Source: Allobacillus halotolerans (GTDB lineage: Bacteria; Bacillota; Bacilli; Bacillales; Alkalibacillaceae). Taken from it: 44,320 bases of DNA. Where the stretch lies: positions 1 through 44,320 of the forward strand of contig NZ_JAHLZF010000022.1 in the NCBI RefSeq assembly GCF_018967645.1. Reading direction: 5' to 3'. Every line of letters starts with the position of its first letter. Positions within the stretch are counted from its first letter, which is position 1. The notes beneath the pieces are model-generated. The model made no database searches. It was not told where the DNA came from and saw nothing but the letters and a program-made list of their open reading frames with translations. Shown piece by piece: positions 34,583 through 44,206 of this stretch. The position numbers and the translations under genes are program-made.

Positions 34583-34618
34583 AAAAAAATATCGAGAAGA
34601 ACACGAGGCTCTTCCCGA
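34583..34618 (-). terminator. Rho-independent terminator of uppP
   Basis: On the minus strand TCGGGAAGA (complement of 34610-34618) pairs with TCTTCTCGA (34592-34600) with one G-T pair, followed by TATTTTTTT. Confidence 0.85.
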
Positions 34619-34632
34619 CATGTTGCACATCA

Positions 34633-35448
34633 TTATAAAAGGAAAAAGACTAAAACACCAACGATTAAACAGTAATACGCAAAGTATTTCAGGTTTCCGG
34701 ATTTCATGACATTGATGAAGAATAACAAAGCAAAGTAAGAAGACACAATGGCTGCCAACAAAGCGATGATATAGAGTATAAACTGGCTGGAGATTTCTGG
34801 ATTGCCGACCAAATCATCCACTGCAAAGATTGTCGTTCCAACACTAACCGGAATATACATTAAAAATGAAAATCTTAGTGCACTATCTCGCTTTAAGCCA
34901 ACAAGCATTGCAGCAACAACTGTCGCACCAGAGCGACTGATGCCAGGAGTCAGCGCCAATGACTGTGCCAATCCGATAATAATTGCGTCTTTAAGGGTTA
35001 TTTCTGTGTCATCTTTGTAGCCTTTCAGATTACGGATAACCCACAGAGCAATACCTGTAAATATAAGCATTAAACCTACATATTTCACTTCTGCAAATGA
35101 ATCTCCAAAAAGGTCCTCAAAGAATACACCTAATAAACCTGCTGGAATCGTAGCAATGACCAACAATAGTAAATACGTAAAATCACTTTTGTATTCTTCA
35201 TTCTTTTTAAACACATAGTCAGAAGCATGGTTGACGAGTGAAAAGATGTCTTTTCTATATACAACCAAGACTGCCAGTAATGAACCGAAGTTGATAAATG
35301 CCTCGAAAGTAAGGCCTCCAGGTAAATCAAGGTCCATGAATGCTTGGACAATTTTTAAGTGGCCACTCGATGATATTGGAATCGGTTCAGTAAATCCTTG
35401 AAACAATCCTAAAAATAAAAACTGTAATAATTCCCACAACTCTGTCAT
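34633..35448 (-). CDS. uppP: Undecaprenyl-diphosphatase UppP (BacA family)
   Basis: UppP converts undecaprenyl diphosphate to the monophosphate at the outer face of the membrane, recycling the carrier for wall synthesis, and gives bacitracin tolerance. The 271-residue protein has eight predicted helices and both signatures: FQGFTEPIPISSSGHLKI (residues ~15-32) and LALTPGISRSGATVVAAML. Start 35448 is preferred, with GAGGAGGTTTCATC before ATG; the frame extends to 35553 without support. Divergent from the next small gene. Confidence 0.96.
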   Translation of the reverse strand: MTELWELLQFLFLGLFQGFTEPIPISSSGHLKIVQAFMDLDLPGGLTFEAFINFGSLLAVLVVYRKDIFSLVNHASDYVFKKNEEYKSDFTYLLLLVIATIPAGLLGVFFEDLFGDSFAEVKYVGLMLIFTGIALWVIRNLKGYKDDTEITLKDAIIIGLAQSLALTPGISRSGATVVAAMLVGLKRDSALRFSFLMYIPVSVGTTIFAVDDLVGNPEISSQFILYIIALLAAIVSSYFALLFFINVMKSGNLKYFAYYCLIVGVLVFFLL

Positions 35449-35519
35449 GATGAAACCTCCTCTTGCAGGCACATATCCCCTTCTTGTTGAATATAGTAAC
35501 GTTGAAAGGAGTGGTTTAT

Positions 35520-35807
35520 GTGTCGCAACAACAATCAAGTCCAATGTATGCACTGTGCCGTAAGCATATGAAACAGTACGTACTTATCGAAACGGTGCAT
35601 GGCGAAAAGATAGATGGTGTGATCATGGATTTGGACGATGACCACGTGTATTTAATTATACCTAACGTGAATACTTTTGAAACGAGACAATGGGGGTACT
35701 ATGGTCCCGGATATGGATACCCACCGTATGGACATCGCCCTGGTGGATTAAGACGGCTCATTTTGCCTCTTACTGCGATCGCTGCCTTAAGTTTATTACC
35801 TTGGTAG
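35520..35807 (+). CDS. Small conserved-looking protein with Tyr/Gly/Pro-rich segment
   Basis: The 95-residue protein starts GTG 35520 with AAAGGAG 8 nt upstream. Residues 20-48 (VLIETVHGEKIDGVIMDLDDD, then HVYLIIP) look like a small Sm-like beta-barrel. A GYYGPGYGYPPYGHRPGG stretch and a C-terminal hydrophobic run (LILPLTAIAALSLLP) follow. Similar Bacillaceae proteins are annotated as hypothetical to my knowledge. It shares a 71-bp divergent region with uppP. Confidence 0.75.
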   Translation: MSQQQSSPMYALCRKHMKQYVLIETVHGEKIDGVIMDLDDDHVYLIIPNVNTFETRQWGYYGPGYGYPPYGHRPGGLRRLILPLTAIAALSLLPW

Positions 35808-35818
35808 CAATAAAGAAA

Positions 35819-35836
35819 ACTCGTCGTCTGACGAGT
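35819..35836 (+). terminator. Possible weak terminator hairpin
   Basis: ACTCGTC-GTCT-GACGAGT is a perfect 7-bp stem just after the small gene, but only CTTG follows instead of a T run. Confidence 0.35.
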
Positions 35837-35872
35837 CTTGAACAAAATCTCACTTGCTCATAAGTTATTTTT

Positions 35873-35925
35873 GCTAAAAAAAAGGTTGACTCAATGACTG
35901 CTTGCTTCGCCAGAGTCAACCTTTT
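35873..35925 (-). terminator. Rho-independent terminator of yjzD
   Basis: AAAAGGTTGACTC (35880-35892) pairs with GAGTCAACCTTTT (35913-35925); a long A run before it gives a T run on the minus strand. Confidence 0.9.
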
Positions 35926-35930
35926 CACCA

Positions 35931-36113
35931 TTAATTGGTAGCATCGTCATTACTTAATATGCCGTCTCCGACAATGACTGCTGTTAGTGTAAATACAGCT
36001 GTCATTACAAATGTACCTGTAAGGTCGAATGAAGCGCCACTCATACTTCCAAGTACATATACAATCATCGCGCTAAGTAGGAAACTCCAAACAATTGTCC
36101 CAATATATTTCAT
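35931..36113 (-). CDS. yjzD: YjzD family (DUF2929) small membrane protein
   Basis: This 60-residue protein is two hydrophobic helices, starting MKYIGTIVWSFLLSAMIVYV, followed by a Gly/Ser loop and GTFVMTAVFTLTAVIVGDG. It matches the YjzD/DUF2929 pattern, and yjzD lies upstream of med in B. subtilis. ATG follows GAGGTGAAG. A dedicated terminator follows. Function unknown. Confidence 0.8.
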   Translation of the reverse strand: MKYIGTIVWSFLLSAMIVYVLGSMSGASFDLTGTFVMTAVFTLTAVIVGDGILSNDDATN

Positions 36114-36249
36114 TGATCTTCACCTCTATTGTTCAAACATAAAACTTGTTTCCATGATTTAGTGTATCAAATGATTCGGTAAAAATAAATAAATTTCTTC
36201 GGAAGTTCATGAATCGTTCAAGTCTTATTTAGATAAGGAGTGAAATTTG

Positions 36250-36828
36250 ATGGAGGTTATTGTTTATCCTATAGAACAGTGGTTTTGTTATTATGTGATT
36301 GATGAGTTATTAAAAGAAGGTTATGAAGTGTATGCTTACCGTGAAATAGAGGCGAAAGATGCTTCAGAACAGATCAATAACCAAATTGAACAATTACAGT
36401 TATCCTTTGGCCGGAACGCAGGCTTTCATTTAGAAGAAGGGGAAGTGAAAACGACGTCCCCATCAAGTTATGGTATTTTTATTGAAAAAATGCCGGAATC
36501 TGATTTAACGCAAGGTATTTTACTTTCAAATCGGGTAGATCAAGTAGCTGGCGACCAGGTAACAATTATTTCAATAGAAGAAGTTCAAATTAGCGATGAT
36601 GAGTGTTTTCTACCGATGGATCAAACAATACTCAGACCAGAAGATCCTAAAAAAGAACGGGATCCGAACGAGGGAGAGGGCAAAAAGAAAAACACGGAAA
36701 CAAAAATGAACATCCCAGCCAGAAAATTGGCTCGATGGATGATTATGCATGGGATGAATGACTTAATGCCTCAAAAAGCTTACTTACATGGAAAAGATCA
36801 ACTGAAATCAATCTATTTTCTATCATAG
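36250..36828 (+). CDS. Unrecognised protein upstream of med
   Basis: The 192-residue protein begins MEVIVYPIEQWFCYYVIDEL, a strand-helix start followed by EGYEVYAYREIE, which suggests a Rossmann-like fold without an obvious glycine loop. A charged linker (~135-160, rich in Glu/Lys/Asp/Pro) separates it from a basic C-terminal segment with RKLARWMIMHGMND. AAGGAG lies 9 nt before ATG 36250. Its place just before med is that of yjaV in B. subtilis, but I could not confirm homology. No catalytic motif is recognised. Confidence 0.65.
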   Translation: MEVIVYPIEQWFCYYVIDELLKEGYEVYAYREIEAKDASEQINNQIEQLQLSFGRNAGFHLEEGEVKTTSPSSYGIFIEKMPESDLTQGILLSNRVDQVAGDQVTIISIEEVQISDDECFLPMDQTILRPEDPKKERDPNEGEGKKKNTETKMNIPARKLARWMIMHGMNDLMPQKAYLHGKDQLKSIYFLS

Positions 36829-36956
36829 CCCAACATCAAATTGTTTGAGGAACCATGTACAATGTAGAAAAAGACCTAGATATTCGTACCTGACTGTTGC
36901 GAATTTCCCGAAAACATAGCACAATGAAAGAAAATAGTAACCGGAGTGCCTATAAC

Positions 36957-37904
36957 GTGAGAGAGAAAATCTTATTATTATTGATTGGTGTACTAACCAG
37001 TTTATTGGGTGGTTGTAATTTATTAACCGAAGATGGGGAATTAGAAAATGTTGGCTTGATTCTTGAAGGAACCATCCATGATGAAACGTGGGGGCATAGT
37101 GCCTATTCAGGTCTTTTAGAGATCAAGGATACATTCAATGTGAGCGTGATGTTTGAAGAAAATGTAACGGAAGCGAGACAGCTTGAAAAGATTGTCAGTG
37201 ATTTCGACCGGCAAGGAGTTAACTTGATTTTTGGACAGGGTGAAGGTCTTGGACAATATTTTGATCAAATAAAAGAATACTACCCTCATATTCAGTTTGT
37301 GTATTTCGACGGTACGGCTTACGACAGTAATATCACTGCAGTCCAATTCGATCACTATGATTCGTATTACTATGCTGGGATGCTTGCAGCTGAAATGACA
37401 AGAAAAAATCAAATTGGCATCTTATCACCATATGCTGAAACAACAACACTAGAAGGTTTCTTTGAGGGTGCCCGCACTGTGAATCCTCAGGTCCGTATCC
37501 ATTATAAAACCATAGGGAGCGGGTACGACCAACAACAAGCCATGAAGCACTATCAAGAAATGGTGCAGAAGGGAATTGACGTTGTTTTTCCAGCTGGTGA
37601 GGGATTTAATACGCCTATTATTCATCAGGCGAAAAAAGATGGAATCTCAGCGATTGGATACATTAATGATCAATATGAATTAGCGAAAAATAATGTACTT
37701 ACAAGTACTGTCATTGAAATGGAAGAGATTTATCGGGAGATTGCTCAACTGCTAGATGACAGGAATTTAACTTCAGGAATCATTCGACTCGGTTTTGAAA
37801 ATCAATATGTCCACTTAGGGACTTATGGTGACCATGTCCCCCCATCTGTGCGCAATTGGTTGGATCAAAAAATGGAAGCATATTCGAAAACGAATGAAAA
37901 ATAA
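36957..37904 (+). CDS. med: Med-like BMP-family lipoprotein
   Basis: Med is a BMP/PnrA-type protein that raises comK expression in B. subtilis. The 315-residue product begins MREKILLLLIGVLTSLLGGC with a lipobox at LGGC, then VGLILEGTIHDETWGHSAYSGL, VNLIFGQGEGLGQYFDQI, VYFDGTAYDSNITAVQF and YAGMLAAEMTRKNQIGILSPY (given in part). GTG 36957 is chosen, with CGGAGTG ~8 nt upstream; the frame extends to a TTG at 36897 without a ribosome site. Length equals that of B. subtilis Med (317). ComZ, which follows med there, is missing: a terminator and then fabH come next. Confidence 0.85.
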   Translation: MREKILLLLIGVLTSLLGGCNLLTEDGELENVGLILEGTIHDETWGHSAYSGLLEIKDTFNVSVMFEENVTEARQLEKIVSDFDRQGVNLIFGQGEGLGQYFDQIKEYYPHIQFVYFDGTAYDSNITAVQFDHYDSYYYAGMLAAEMTRKNQIGILSPYAETTTLEGFFEGARTVNPQVRIHYKTIGSGYDQQQAMKHYQEMVQKGIDVVFPAGEGFNTPIIHQAKKDGISAIGYINDQYELAKNNVLTSTVIEMEEIYREIAQLLDDRNLTSGIIRLGFENQYVHLGTYGDHVPPSVRNWLDQKMEAYSKTNEK

Positions 37905-37960
37905 ATTTTTAACATGAAAATATGGAGTATGATGCTCATTGATATTGATTTTCTTTAATT

Positions 37961-37986
37961 AAGCCTTTTCGAGGGCTTTTTTTTCT
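37961..37986 (+). terminator. Rho-independent terminator after med
   Basis: AAGCC-TTTTCGA-GGGCTT is followed by a run of T (37975-37984). Confidence 0.8.
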
Positions 37987-38013
37987 GTTAAAATTAATAC
38001 CAGGTCATAGAAT
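37985..38013 (+). promoter_or_regulatory. fabH promoter with FapR-like operator
   Basis: CTGTTA (37985-37990), 17 bp, TAGAAT (38008-38013). TTAATACC-A-GGTCATAG at 37994-38010 matches the FapR consensus (TTAGTACC-N-GGTACTAA) at about 12 of 16 arm positions and overlaps spacer and -10, where FapR acts at fatty-acid genes of Bacillus. Malonyl-CoA relief is inferred from that family. Confidence 0.55.
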
Positions 38014-38054
38014 AAGATAGTAAGAGGAATATAAAGTGAGGAGCTGACTCCAAT

Positions 38055-38993
38055 ATGAACGCAGGTATTTTAGGAACGGGACATTTTGTTCCCGAGCGAA
38101 TTTTAACGAATAAAGATTTAGAAAAAATGGTTGATACTTCAGATGAGTGGATTCGTACACGTACAGGCATCGAGGAGCGGAGAATTGCACCTGATGAGAT
38201 CAATACATCAGATATGGCTTATGAAGCGGCCAAGAATGCAATGGAAGAAGCGAAAGTTAACGCAGATGAAATTGACTTAATTTTAGTGGCGACGGTTACT
38301 GGCGACATGGGATTTCCTTCTGTTGCAACGCAAATCCAAGAACGACTCGGTGCTTTTAAATCAGCAGCTATGGACCTGAGTGCAGCTTGTGCCGGCTTTA
38401 TGTATGGCATGGTGACAGCAAAGCAGTTCATTGAGTCTGAAACATATAAAAATATTTTGATTGTTGGTGTTGAAAAGCTATCGAAAATTACGAACTGGGA
38501 AGACCGGAACACGTGTGTCCTGTTTGGTGATGGTGCAGGCGCTGTTGTCATGGGTCCGGTTTCTGATAATCGAGGTGTTTTATCTTTTGAATTAGGAGCC
38601 GATGGGCGAGGAATTCCACATTTATATCAAACAGAAGAAGACCTCCTTTATATGAATGGACGTGAAGTGTTTAAGTTTGCTGTGCGCCAAATGGGAGAAT
38701 CAGCTTTGAATGTTGTTGAAAAAATTGGACTAACTAAAAATGATGTAGATTATTTGATTCCTCACCAAGCAAATATCCGAATCATGGAAGCGGCAAGAGA
38801 AAAGTTAGAAATTCCAAAAGAAAAAATGTCTAAAAAGATTCATAAGTACGGAAACACATCTGCAGCATCCATTCCGATCGCTTTGTCTGAAGATGTAAAA
38901 TCAGGTACGATTAAAGATGGAAACTTAGTCGTATTAGTCGGTTTCGGCGGCGGTTTGACATGGGGTGCAGTCGCGTTTAGATGGGGAAAATAG
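38055..38993 (+). CDS. fabH: Beta-ketoacyl-ACP synthase III (FabH)
   Basis: FabH condenses acetyl- or branched acyl-CoA with malonyl-ACP to start fatty-acid synthesis. The 312-residue protein has the catalytic triad: Cys112 in [11 protein letters not shown], His237 in LIPHQANIR and Asn267 in YGNTSAAS, with the GFGGGLTWG end. GGAGCTGA precedes ATG 38055. It is followed 56 bp later by fabF, as in B. subtilis fabHA-fabF, and is probably co-transcribed and under FapR control. Confidence 0.97.
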   Translation: MNAGILGTGHFVPERILTNKDLEKMVDTSDEWIRTRTGIEERRIAPDEINTSDMAYEAAKNAMEEAKVNADEIDLILVATVTGDMGFPSVATQIQERLGAFKSAAMDLSAACAGFMYGMVTAKQFIESETYKNILIVGVEKLSKITNWEDRNTCVLFGDGAGAVVMGPVSDNRGVLSFELGADGRGIPHLYQTEEDLLYMNGREVFKFAVRQMGESALNVVEKIGLTKNDVDYLIPHQANIRIMEAAREKLEIPKEKMSKKIHKYGNTSAASIPIALSEDVKSGTIKDGNLVVLVGFGGGLTWGAVAFRWGK

Positions 38994-39049
38994 AATGTTA
39001 TAGAGTTTTACACAATTCATTTTTATGAAAGAGAAGGGAGTATTATAGC

Positions 39050-40288
39050 ATGACGAAAAATCGCGTGGTAGTTACGGGGTTAGGTGTCGTTTCACCTGTC
39101 GGAAATGATGTATCGACGATGTGGGACCATTTGATTTCCGGCCATGTTGGAATCGGTGAATTAACTCGAGTAAATGCCGATGATTTTCCAACAAAAATAG
39201 CAGCAGAGGTAAAAGATTTCGATCCGAAGAAATATATGGAGAAAAAAGACGCACGCAAAATGGACTTATTCACCCAGTTCGCTGTCGCTGCGGCAAAAAT
39301 GGCATTAGATGATGCTGAACTTACGATTGATGACTCCAATGCAGAGCGGACAGGTGTCTGGATCGGCTCTGGCATTGGTGGAATGTCGACATATGAATCA
39401 CAATATGAAAAATTTCTTGAAAAAGGACATCGTCGGGTGAGTCCATTCTTTATTCCGATGATGATTCCTGATATGGCTGCCGGCCAAGTTTCGATCCAGT
39501 TTGGTGCAAAAGGGATTAACTCTTGTACAGTGACTGCATGTGCATCTGGAACGAATTCCATTGGTGATGCATTTAAAGTGATTCAACGTGGTGATGCTGA
39601 TGCCATGATTACAGGGGGAACCGAAGCCCCAATGACAAATATGTCCTTCGCTGGATTTACGCAAGCAGGTGCTTTATCGAAAAGTGAAGATCCAAAGACA
39701 GCCAGCCGCCCATTTGATAAAAATCGAGATGGTTTTGTTATGGGTGAAGGTGCTGGTATATTAATCCTCGAATCTTTAGAGCACGCTCAAGAGCGTGGAG
39801 CGAAAATATATGCTGAGATCTGTGGTTATGGATCTACAGGCGATGCTTACCATGTGACCGCCCCAGCACCAGAAGGAGAAGGGGCTGCCCGTGCCATGCA
39901 ACAAGCAGTGGATGATGCAGATGTCGCAGTCGATTCGGTTGATTACATTAACGCACACGGAACAAGTACAGAATATAATGATCAATATGAAACGAACGCG
40001 GTGAAAACTGTTTTCGGTGAGCACGCCTATCAATTAGCCATGAGTTCAACAAAATCAATGACGGGACATTTACTCGGCGCAGCAGGTGGCTTAGAGGCTA
40101 TTGTATCGGTCTTATCAATCAAACATAATATCATGCCGCCAACAGTGAATTATGAAACGCCTGATGAGAAATGTGATTTGGATTATGTTCCAAATGAAGC
40201 GAGAGAAAAAGAAGTGAATGTTGCCATGTCCAATTCATTAGGATTTGGCGGGCATAATGCATCATTAGTATTTAAAAAATATAATTAA
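39050..40288 (+). CDS. fabF: Beta-ketoacyl-ACP synthase II (FabF)
   Basis: FabF elongates acyl-ACP with malonyl-ACP. The 412-residue protein shows nucleophile Cys164 in [14 protein letters not shown], the two histidines in [12 protein letters not shown] and [13 protein letters not shown], and the closing [23 protein letters not shown] precedes the ATG. It is the second gene of the fabH-fabF operon and is followed by a clear terminator. Confidence 0.97.
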   Translation: MTKNRVVVTGLGVVSPVGNDVSTMWDHLISGHVGIGELTRVNADDFPTKIAAEVKDFDPKKYMEKKDARKMDLFTQFAVAAAKMALDDAELTIDDSNAERTGVWIGSGIGGMSTYESQYEKFLEKGHRRVSPFFIPMMIPDMAAGQVSIQFGAKGINSCTVTACASGTNSIGDAFKVIQRGDADAMITGGTEAPMTNMSFAGFTQAGALSKSEDPKTASRPFDKNRDGFVMGEGAGILILESLEHAQERGAKIYAEICGYGSTGDAYHVTAPAPEGEGAARAMQQAVDDADVAVDSVDYINAHGTSTEYNDQYETNAVKTVFGEHAYQLAMSSTKSMTGHLLGAAGGLEAIVSVLSIKHNIMPPTVNYETPDEKCDLDYVPNEAREKEVNVAMSNSLGFGGHNASLVFKKYN

Positions 40289-40309
40289 AGTCAACATCTA
40301 ATCAATGAG

Positions 40310-40338
40310 GACTCTCGATAAATTTCGAGAGTCTTTTT
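40310..40338 (+). terminator. Rho-independent terminator of fabHF
   Basis: GACTCTCGA (40310-40318) pairs with TCGAGAGTC (40325-40333), followed by TTTTT. Confidence 0.93.
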
Positions 40339-40356
40339 GTTTTGCTTTGTTAGGTG

Positions 40357-40503
40357 AATGGGGTCATATTTTTTGAATTCAGGCGCATATATTACAGTTT
40401 CAGGCTCAAATATCACGAATATGGGCAGATATTTTCATCTGCTGGGCGCATATAGTTATTTCAAGGGTACATAACTTGAAACTTTGGGTGCATATAGTAA
40501 GGC
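40357..40503. repeat. Degenerate 21-bp tandem repeat array (7 units)
   Basis: Seven 21-bp units start at 40357, 40378, 40399, 40420, 40441, 40462 and 40483, loosely NNNGGGCGCATATAGTNNNNN. They are far more diverged than the 34.2-kb array, and the core GGGYRCATAT is the most constant part. It lies in the 376-bp gap after fabF, which otherwise holds no gene. Confidence 0.75.
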
Positions 40504-40664
40504 TTCGTTTACACTTCATTCAGATCTGCAATGGAATCGGCTGAATGTTGAACATGAAATAGCATCCTTTTTAGTTATTTCTCGCATCTTCAATTATGTA
40601 GATTCAGCATGTACAAAAAACAAATGCATATAATGAAGAAAGGGACAAGCGTGGAGGTATTCCG

Positions 40665-40871
40665 ATGTGGCAATTAATCGTATTCATGATTGGTTTTGGT
40701 TTTACTTGCGTTGGTGGCGTGTCGATTATCGGTTATTTAAATTTTCTCCCTGTCGGTATGAATCTGACTGATTTTTTTCTATTTATTTATAAACGACCGG
40801 AAAGCTATTTACTACCGCTTGGACTTTTGATGCTCATATTTTCCATGTATAAAAATCCATTTCAGTCATAA
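40665..40871 (+). CDS. Small two-helix membrane protein
   Basis: This 68-residue protein has two hydrophobic helices (residues ~3-26 and ~48-62) joined by a loop with LPVGMNLTDFFLFIYKRPES. GGAGGT precedes ATG 40665 at good spacing, which supports expression. I do not recognise the family. It lies between fabF and yjbA, where B. subtilis has yjaZ and the app operon. Confidence 0.7.
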   Translation: MWQLIVFMIGFGFTCVGGVSIIGYLNFLPVGMNLTDFFLFIYKRPESYLLPLGLLMLIFSMYKNPFQS

Positions 40872-40943
40872 ATTTAGAATAAAAATAGTTCACTTGGTCA
40901 TAATGAGCGTAGGAAGAAGATCTTTAAAAAGTGAGGGGTTTAT

Positions 40944-41702
40944 ATGTTATACGTTCATGATATTTGGGTGAATTGGTTTGAAGGTGAAGAAAATGGATAC
41001 AATGTTTGCCATTTTCACGAGTGGAGAAAAAGTGATTCCATTGAACTTCTTGATCAGATTCCTGTCATCTATGTCGAGGCAGATCTATTCGATTACATAG
41101 AGAATGACTTACAAGATATACCTCGTGATTTATTAGATCTCGTCTTTGAGCGAGCTTATTTAAAAAAACAACACCAACGTATACCTCTCGATCATGCCTT
41201 TATTATGACTGAAGGTGTTCATACGATGGTGATCGATACGCTGGGATATGAAATTCCAATTCGAAAAAGCCGAATGATTCCCCGTCAGGAACGACTTGTT
41301 CTGGAGCTCATCAAAAGCAGAAAGCCCCAGGAGTTTTCCTTTAATGCCAAAAGCCAAGATAAACAGTATCATATCCTTTCTTTGCAACCACAATACATGC
41401 TAGGTTTGACAAGGAAAGAAAGGCAATTGAAACATTTACTTATGTTGATGCTCGATCAGCTGAATCAAAGTAAACGAATCGATGAGCTGCGTTATTGGCT
41501 CACTGAATGGACACCAGAACAATATGAGTCGATCCAAGAAATGGGTTTTGAGCAAGGTTTTCATTATTTAGTCGGTGAGATCAAGCAGGGTTGGAGTGAA
41601 AAACACGATGAAATTTGTGAAAAGATGGCAAAAGGTCAACCCTTCTTTGAGAAACTATGGGAGATGGAACAAAAGAAACAAAACACAATCAAAAGCATCT
41701 AA
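40944..41702 (+). CDS. yjbA: YjbA family protein (DUF3603)
   Basis: The 252-residue cytosolic protein begins [20 protein letters not shown] and contains [54 protein letters not shown] and, at the end, [18 protein letters not shown]. These are the YjbA/DUF3603 hallmarks. It is located upstream of trpS, as in B. subtilis. GTGAGGGG precedes ATG. Function unknown. Confidence 0.92.
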   Translation: MLYVHDIWVNWFEGEENGYNVCHFHEWRKSDSIELLDQIPVIYVEADLFDYIENDLQDIPRDLLDLVFERAYLKKQHQRIPLDHAFIMTEGVHTMVIDTLGYEIPIRKSRMIPRQERLVLELIKSRKPQEFSFNAKSQDKQYHILSLQPQYMLGLTRKERQLKHLLMLMLDQLNQSKRIDELRYWLTEWTPEQYESIQEMGFEQGFHYLVGEIKQGWSEKHDEICEKMAKGQPFFEKLWEMEQKKQNTIKSI

Positions 41703-41749
41703 TCCCGTAAAATAGGTCAAAATACCTCGGAATATATCACTATCATTAC

Positions 41750-41781
41750 ATTCGACAAAATTCGGTAATATTTTGTCGAAT
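41750..41781. promoter_or_regulatory. Perfect 12-bp inverted repeat upstream of the LysM/3D gene
   Basis: ATTCGACAAAAT (41750-41761) and ATTTTGTCGAAT (41770-41781) flank the 8-nt loop TCGGTAAT. No T run follows, which argues against a plain terminator of yjbA; it may be an operator or RNA stem. Canonical WalR direct repeats (TGTWAH-N5-TGTWAH) were not found nearby. Confidence 0.6.
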
Positions 41782-41888
41782 TCCTGTTATGTTTGTCATA
41801 TACACTTAATTCCTGCGTAACCACAAGGTGGGTCCTCCTGTGATAACATTGGTTTTGTCAAAATGATTAGAGGGAGGACACATCTTTT

Positions 41889-42821
41889 ATGAGAAAAACA
41901 TTTCTTTCGCTAGCTGGCGGACTAATCATCTCTGGAGCAATTTTCAGTAGTTCAGTTTCAGCAGAGGAAACTTACCAGGTGAAACAGGGTGATTATCTGA
42001 ACCAAATAGCAGATAAATTTGATACAACTGTTTCCGACATTATGGAGATAAACAATTTAGAGGATACATTGATTATTACGGGTGAAACATTAAAAGTTGA
42101 TGCCACACGTACAATCGAGGTTGTTAAAGGGGAAACACTATCTCAAATTGCAAAAGATTTCGATGTAGAGGTTGAGGATATTAAAGAATGGAACGATCTT
42201 GATTCTGATTTAATTCTGATCGGTCAAGAACTAGAATTCGACATTCCACTAGAAAAGTTCAATGAAAAAGTAGAAGCTAGAGAAGGTGGACAAGCAGTTC
42301 AGTCAAGTAACAATGAATCTGCAGCTACACAATCTAGTAATCAACAAAACGCTCAATCTAGCAACAAACAGGAACAAAAAACCGAGAAAAAACAAAAACA
42401 ATCAACAGAACAAACAACAGAGAAACAATCAACAGAAAAACAAGATAAAGTAAAAGCAACGAATACAGCAAGTCAATCGACTTCATCAAATCAATCATCG
42501 AATCAAAGCCAGCAATCTAGTCAGAAAGAGGGTAGAACCCTTACTGTAGAAGCAACTGCTTATACGGCTGATTGTGCTGGGTGTTCAGGAGTAACCGCAA
42601 CAGGTATTGACTTGAACAACAGTCCAAACAAGAAAGTAATTGCTGTTGATCCAAATGTCATTCCACTAGGAAGCCGCGTTTATGTTGAAGGCTATGGTGA
42701 AGCTATCGCTGGTGACACGGGCGGTGCCATCAACGGTAATATCATCGACCTTCACGTGCCAACAAAAGCAGAAGCTTACCAGTGGGGTAGAAGAACAGTA
42801 GAAGTTACTATTCTTGACTAA
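41889..42821 (+). CDS. Secreted LysM/3D-domain cell-wall protein (YocH-like)
   Basis: The 310-residue exported protein has a signal peptide (residues 1-25, cleavage after VSA), two LysM domains (~28-72 and ~75-118; YQVKQGDYLNQIADKF, IEVVKGETLSQIAKDF) for peptidoglycan binding, a Gln/Ser/Lys/Thr-rich linker (~135-215) and a C-terminal 3D domain with TVEATAYTADCAGCSGVTATG (given in part), NVIPLGSRVYVEGYG, AGDTGGAI and the Asp in NIIDLHVPT. 3D domains resemble MltA/YocH transglycosylases. GGGAGGA precedes ATG. Confidence 0.9.
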   Translation: MRKTFLSLAGGLIISGAIFSSSVSAEETYQVKQGDYLNQIADKFDTTVSDIMEINNLEDTLIITGETLKVDATRTIEVVKGETLSQIAKDFDVEVEDIKEWNDLDSDLILIGQELEFDIPLEKFNEKVEAREGGQAVQSSNNESAATQSSNQQNAQSSNKQEQKTEKKQKQSTEQTTEKQSTEKQDKVKATNTASQSTSSNQSSNQSQQSSQKEGRTLTVEATAYTADCAGCSGVTATGIDLNNSPNKKVIAVDPNVIPLGSRVYVEGYGEAIAGDTGGAINGNIIDLHVPTKAEAYQWGRRTVEVTILD

Positions 42822-42853
42822 TTGTACTTTTCATATTCCCGGTTTGGGAACGT

Positions 42854-42890
42854 AAAAAACAACCGTGATAAAATTTCACGGTTGTTTTTT
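42854..42890. terminator. Bidirectional terminator between the LysM/3D gene and trpS
   Basis: AAAAAACAACCGTGA (42854-42868) pairs perfectly with TCACGGTTGTTTTTT (42876-42890), serving both convergent genes. Confidence 0.95.
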
Positions 42891-42911
42891 ATTTACTATT
42901 AGAGAAAAAAA

Positions 42912-43994
<1,083 letters not shown>

Positions 43995-44206
43995 TCATGT
44001 GGTTTACTCGTTGATTTTATCATATATTAAAAATTATTTCCTCAACTATTGGGGGCAGTTAAAACGCTTAAGAGTGGATTGGCGGGACATGCGGCTTTGA
44101 AAATAAGGGAGGGATAAACGTATCTACCTAAATCCAGTTCCGGATGATCATCAGAGGTCAAACGCAATTTTTGAGGAGAAGACCACCGTTTTTCGTCGCT
44201 ATACTT

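Noticed and set aside
41703-41888. c-di-AMP (ydaO) riboswitch before the LysM/3D gene
   Set aside because: The leader is too short and no conserved ydaO segments were recognised.
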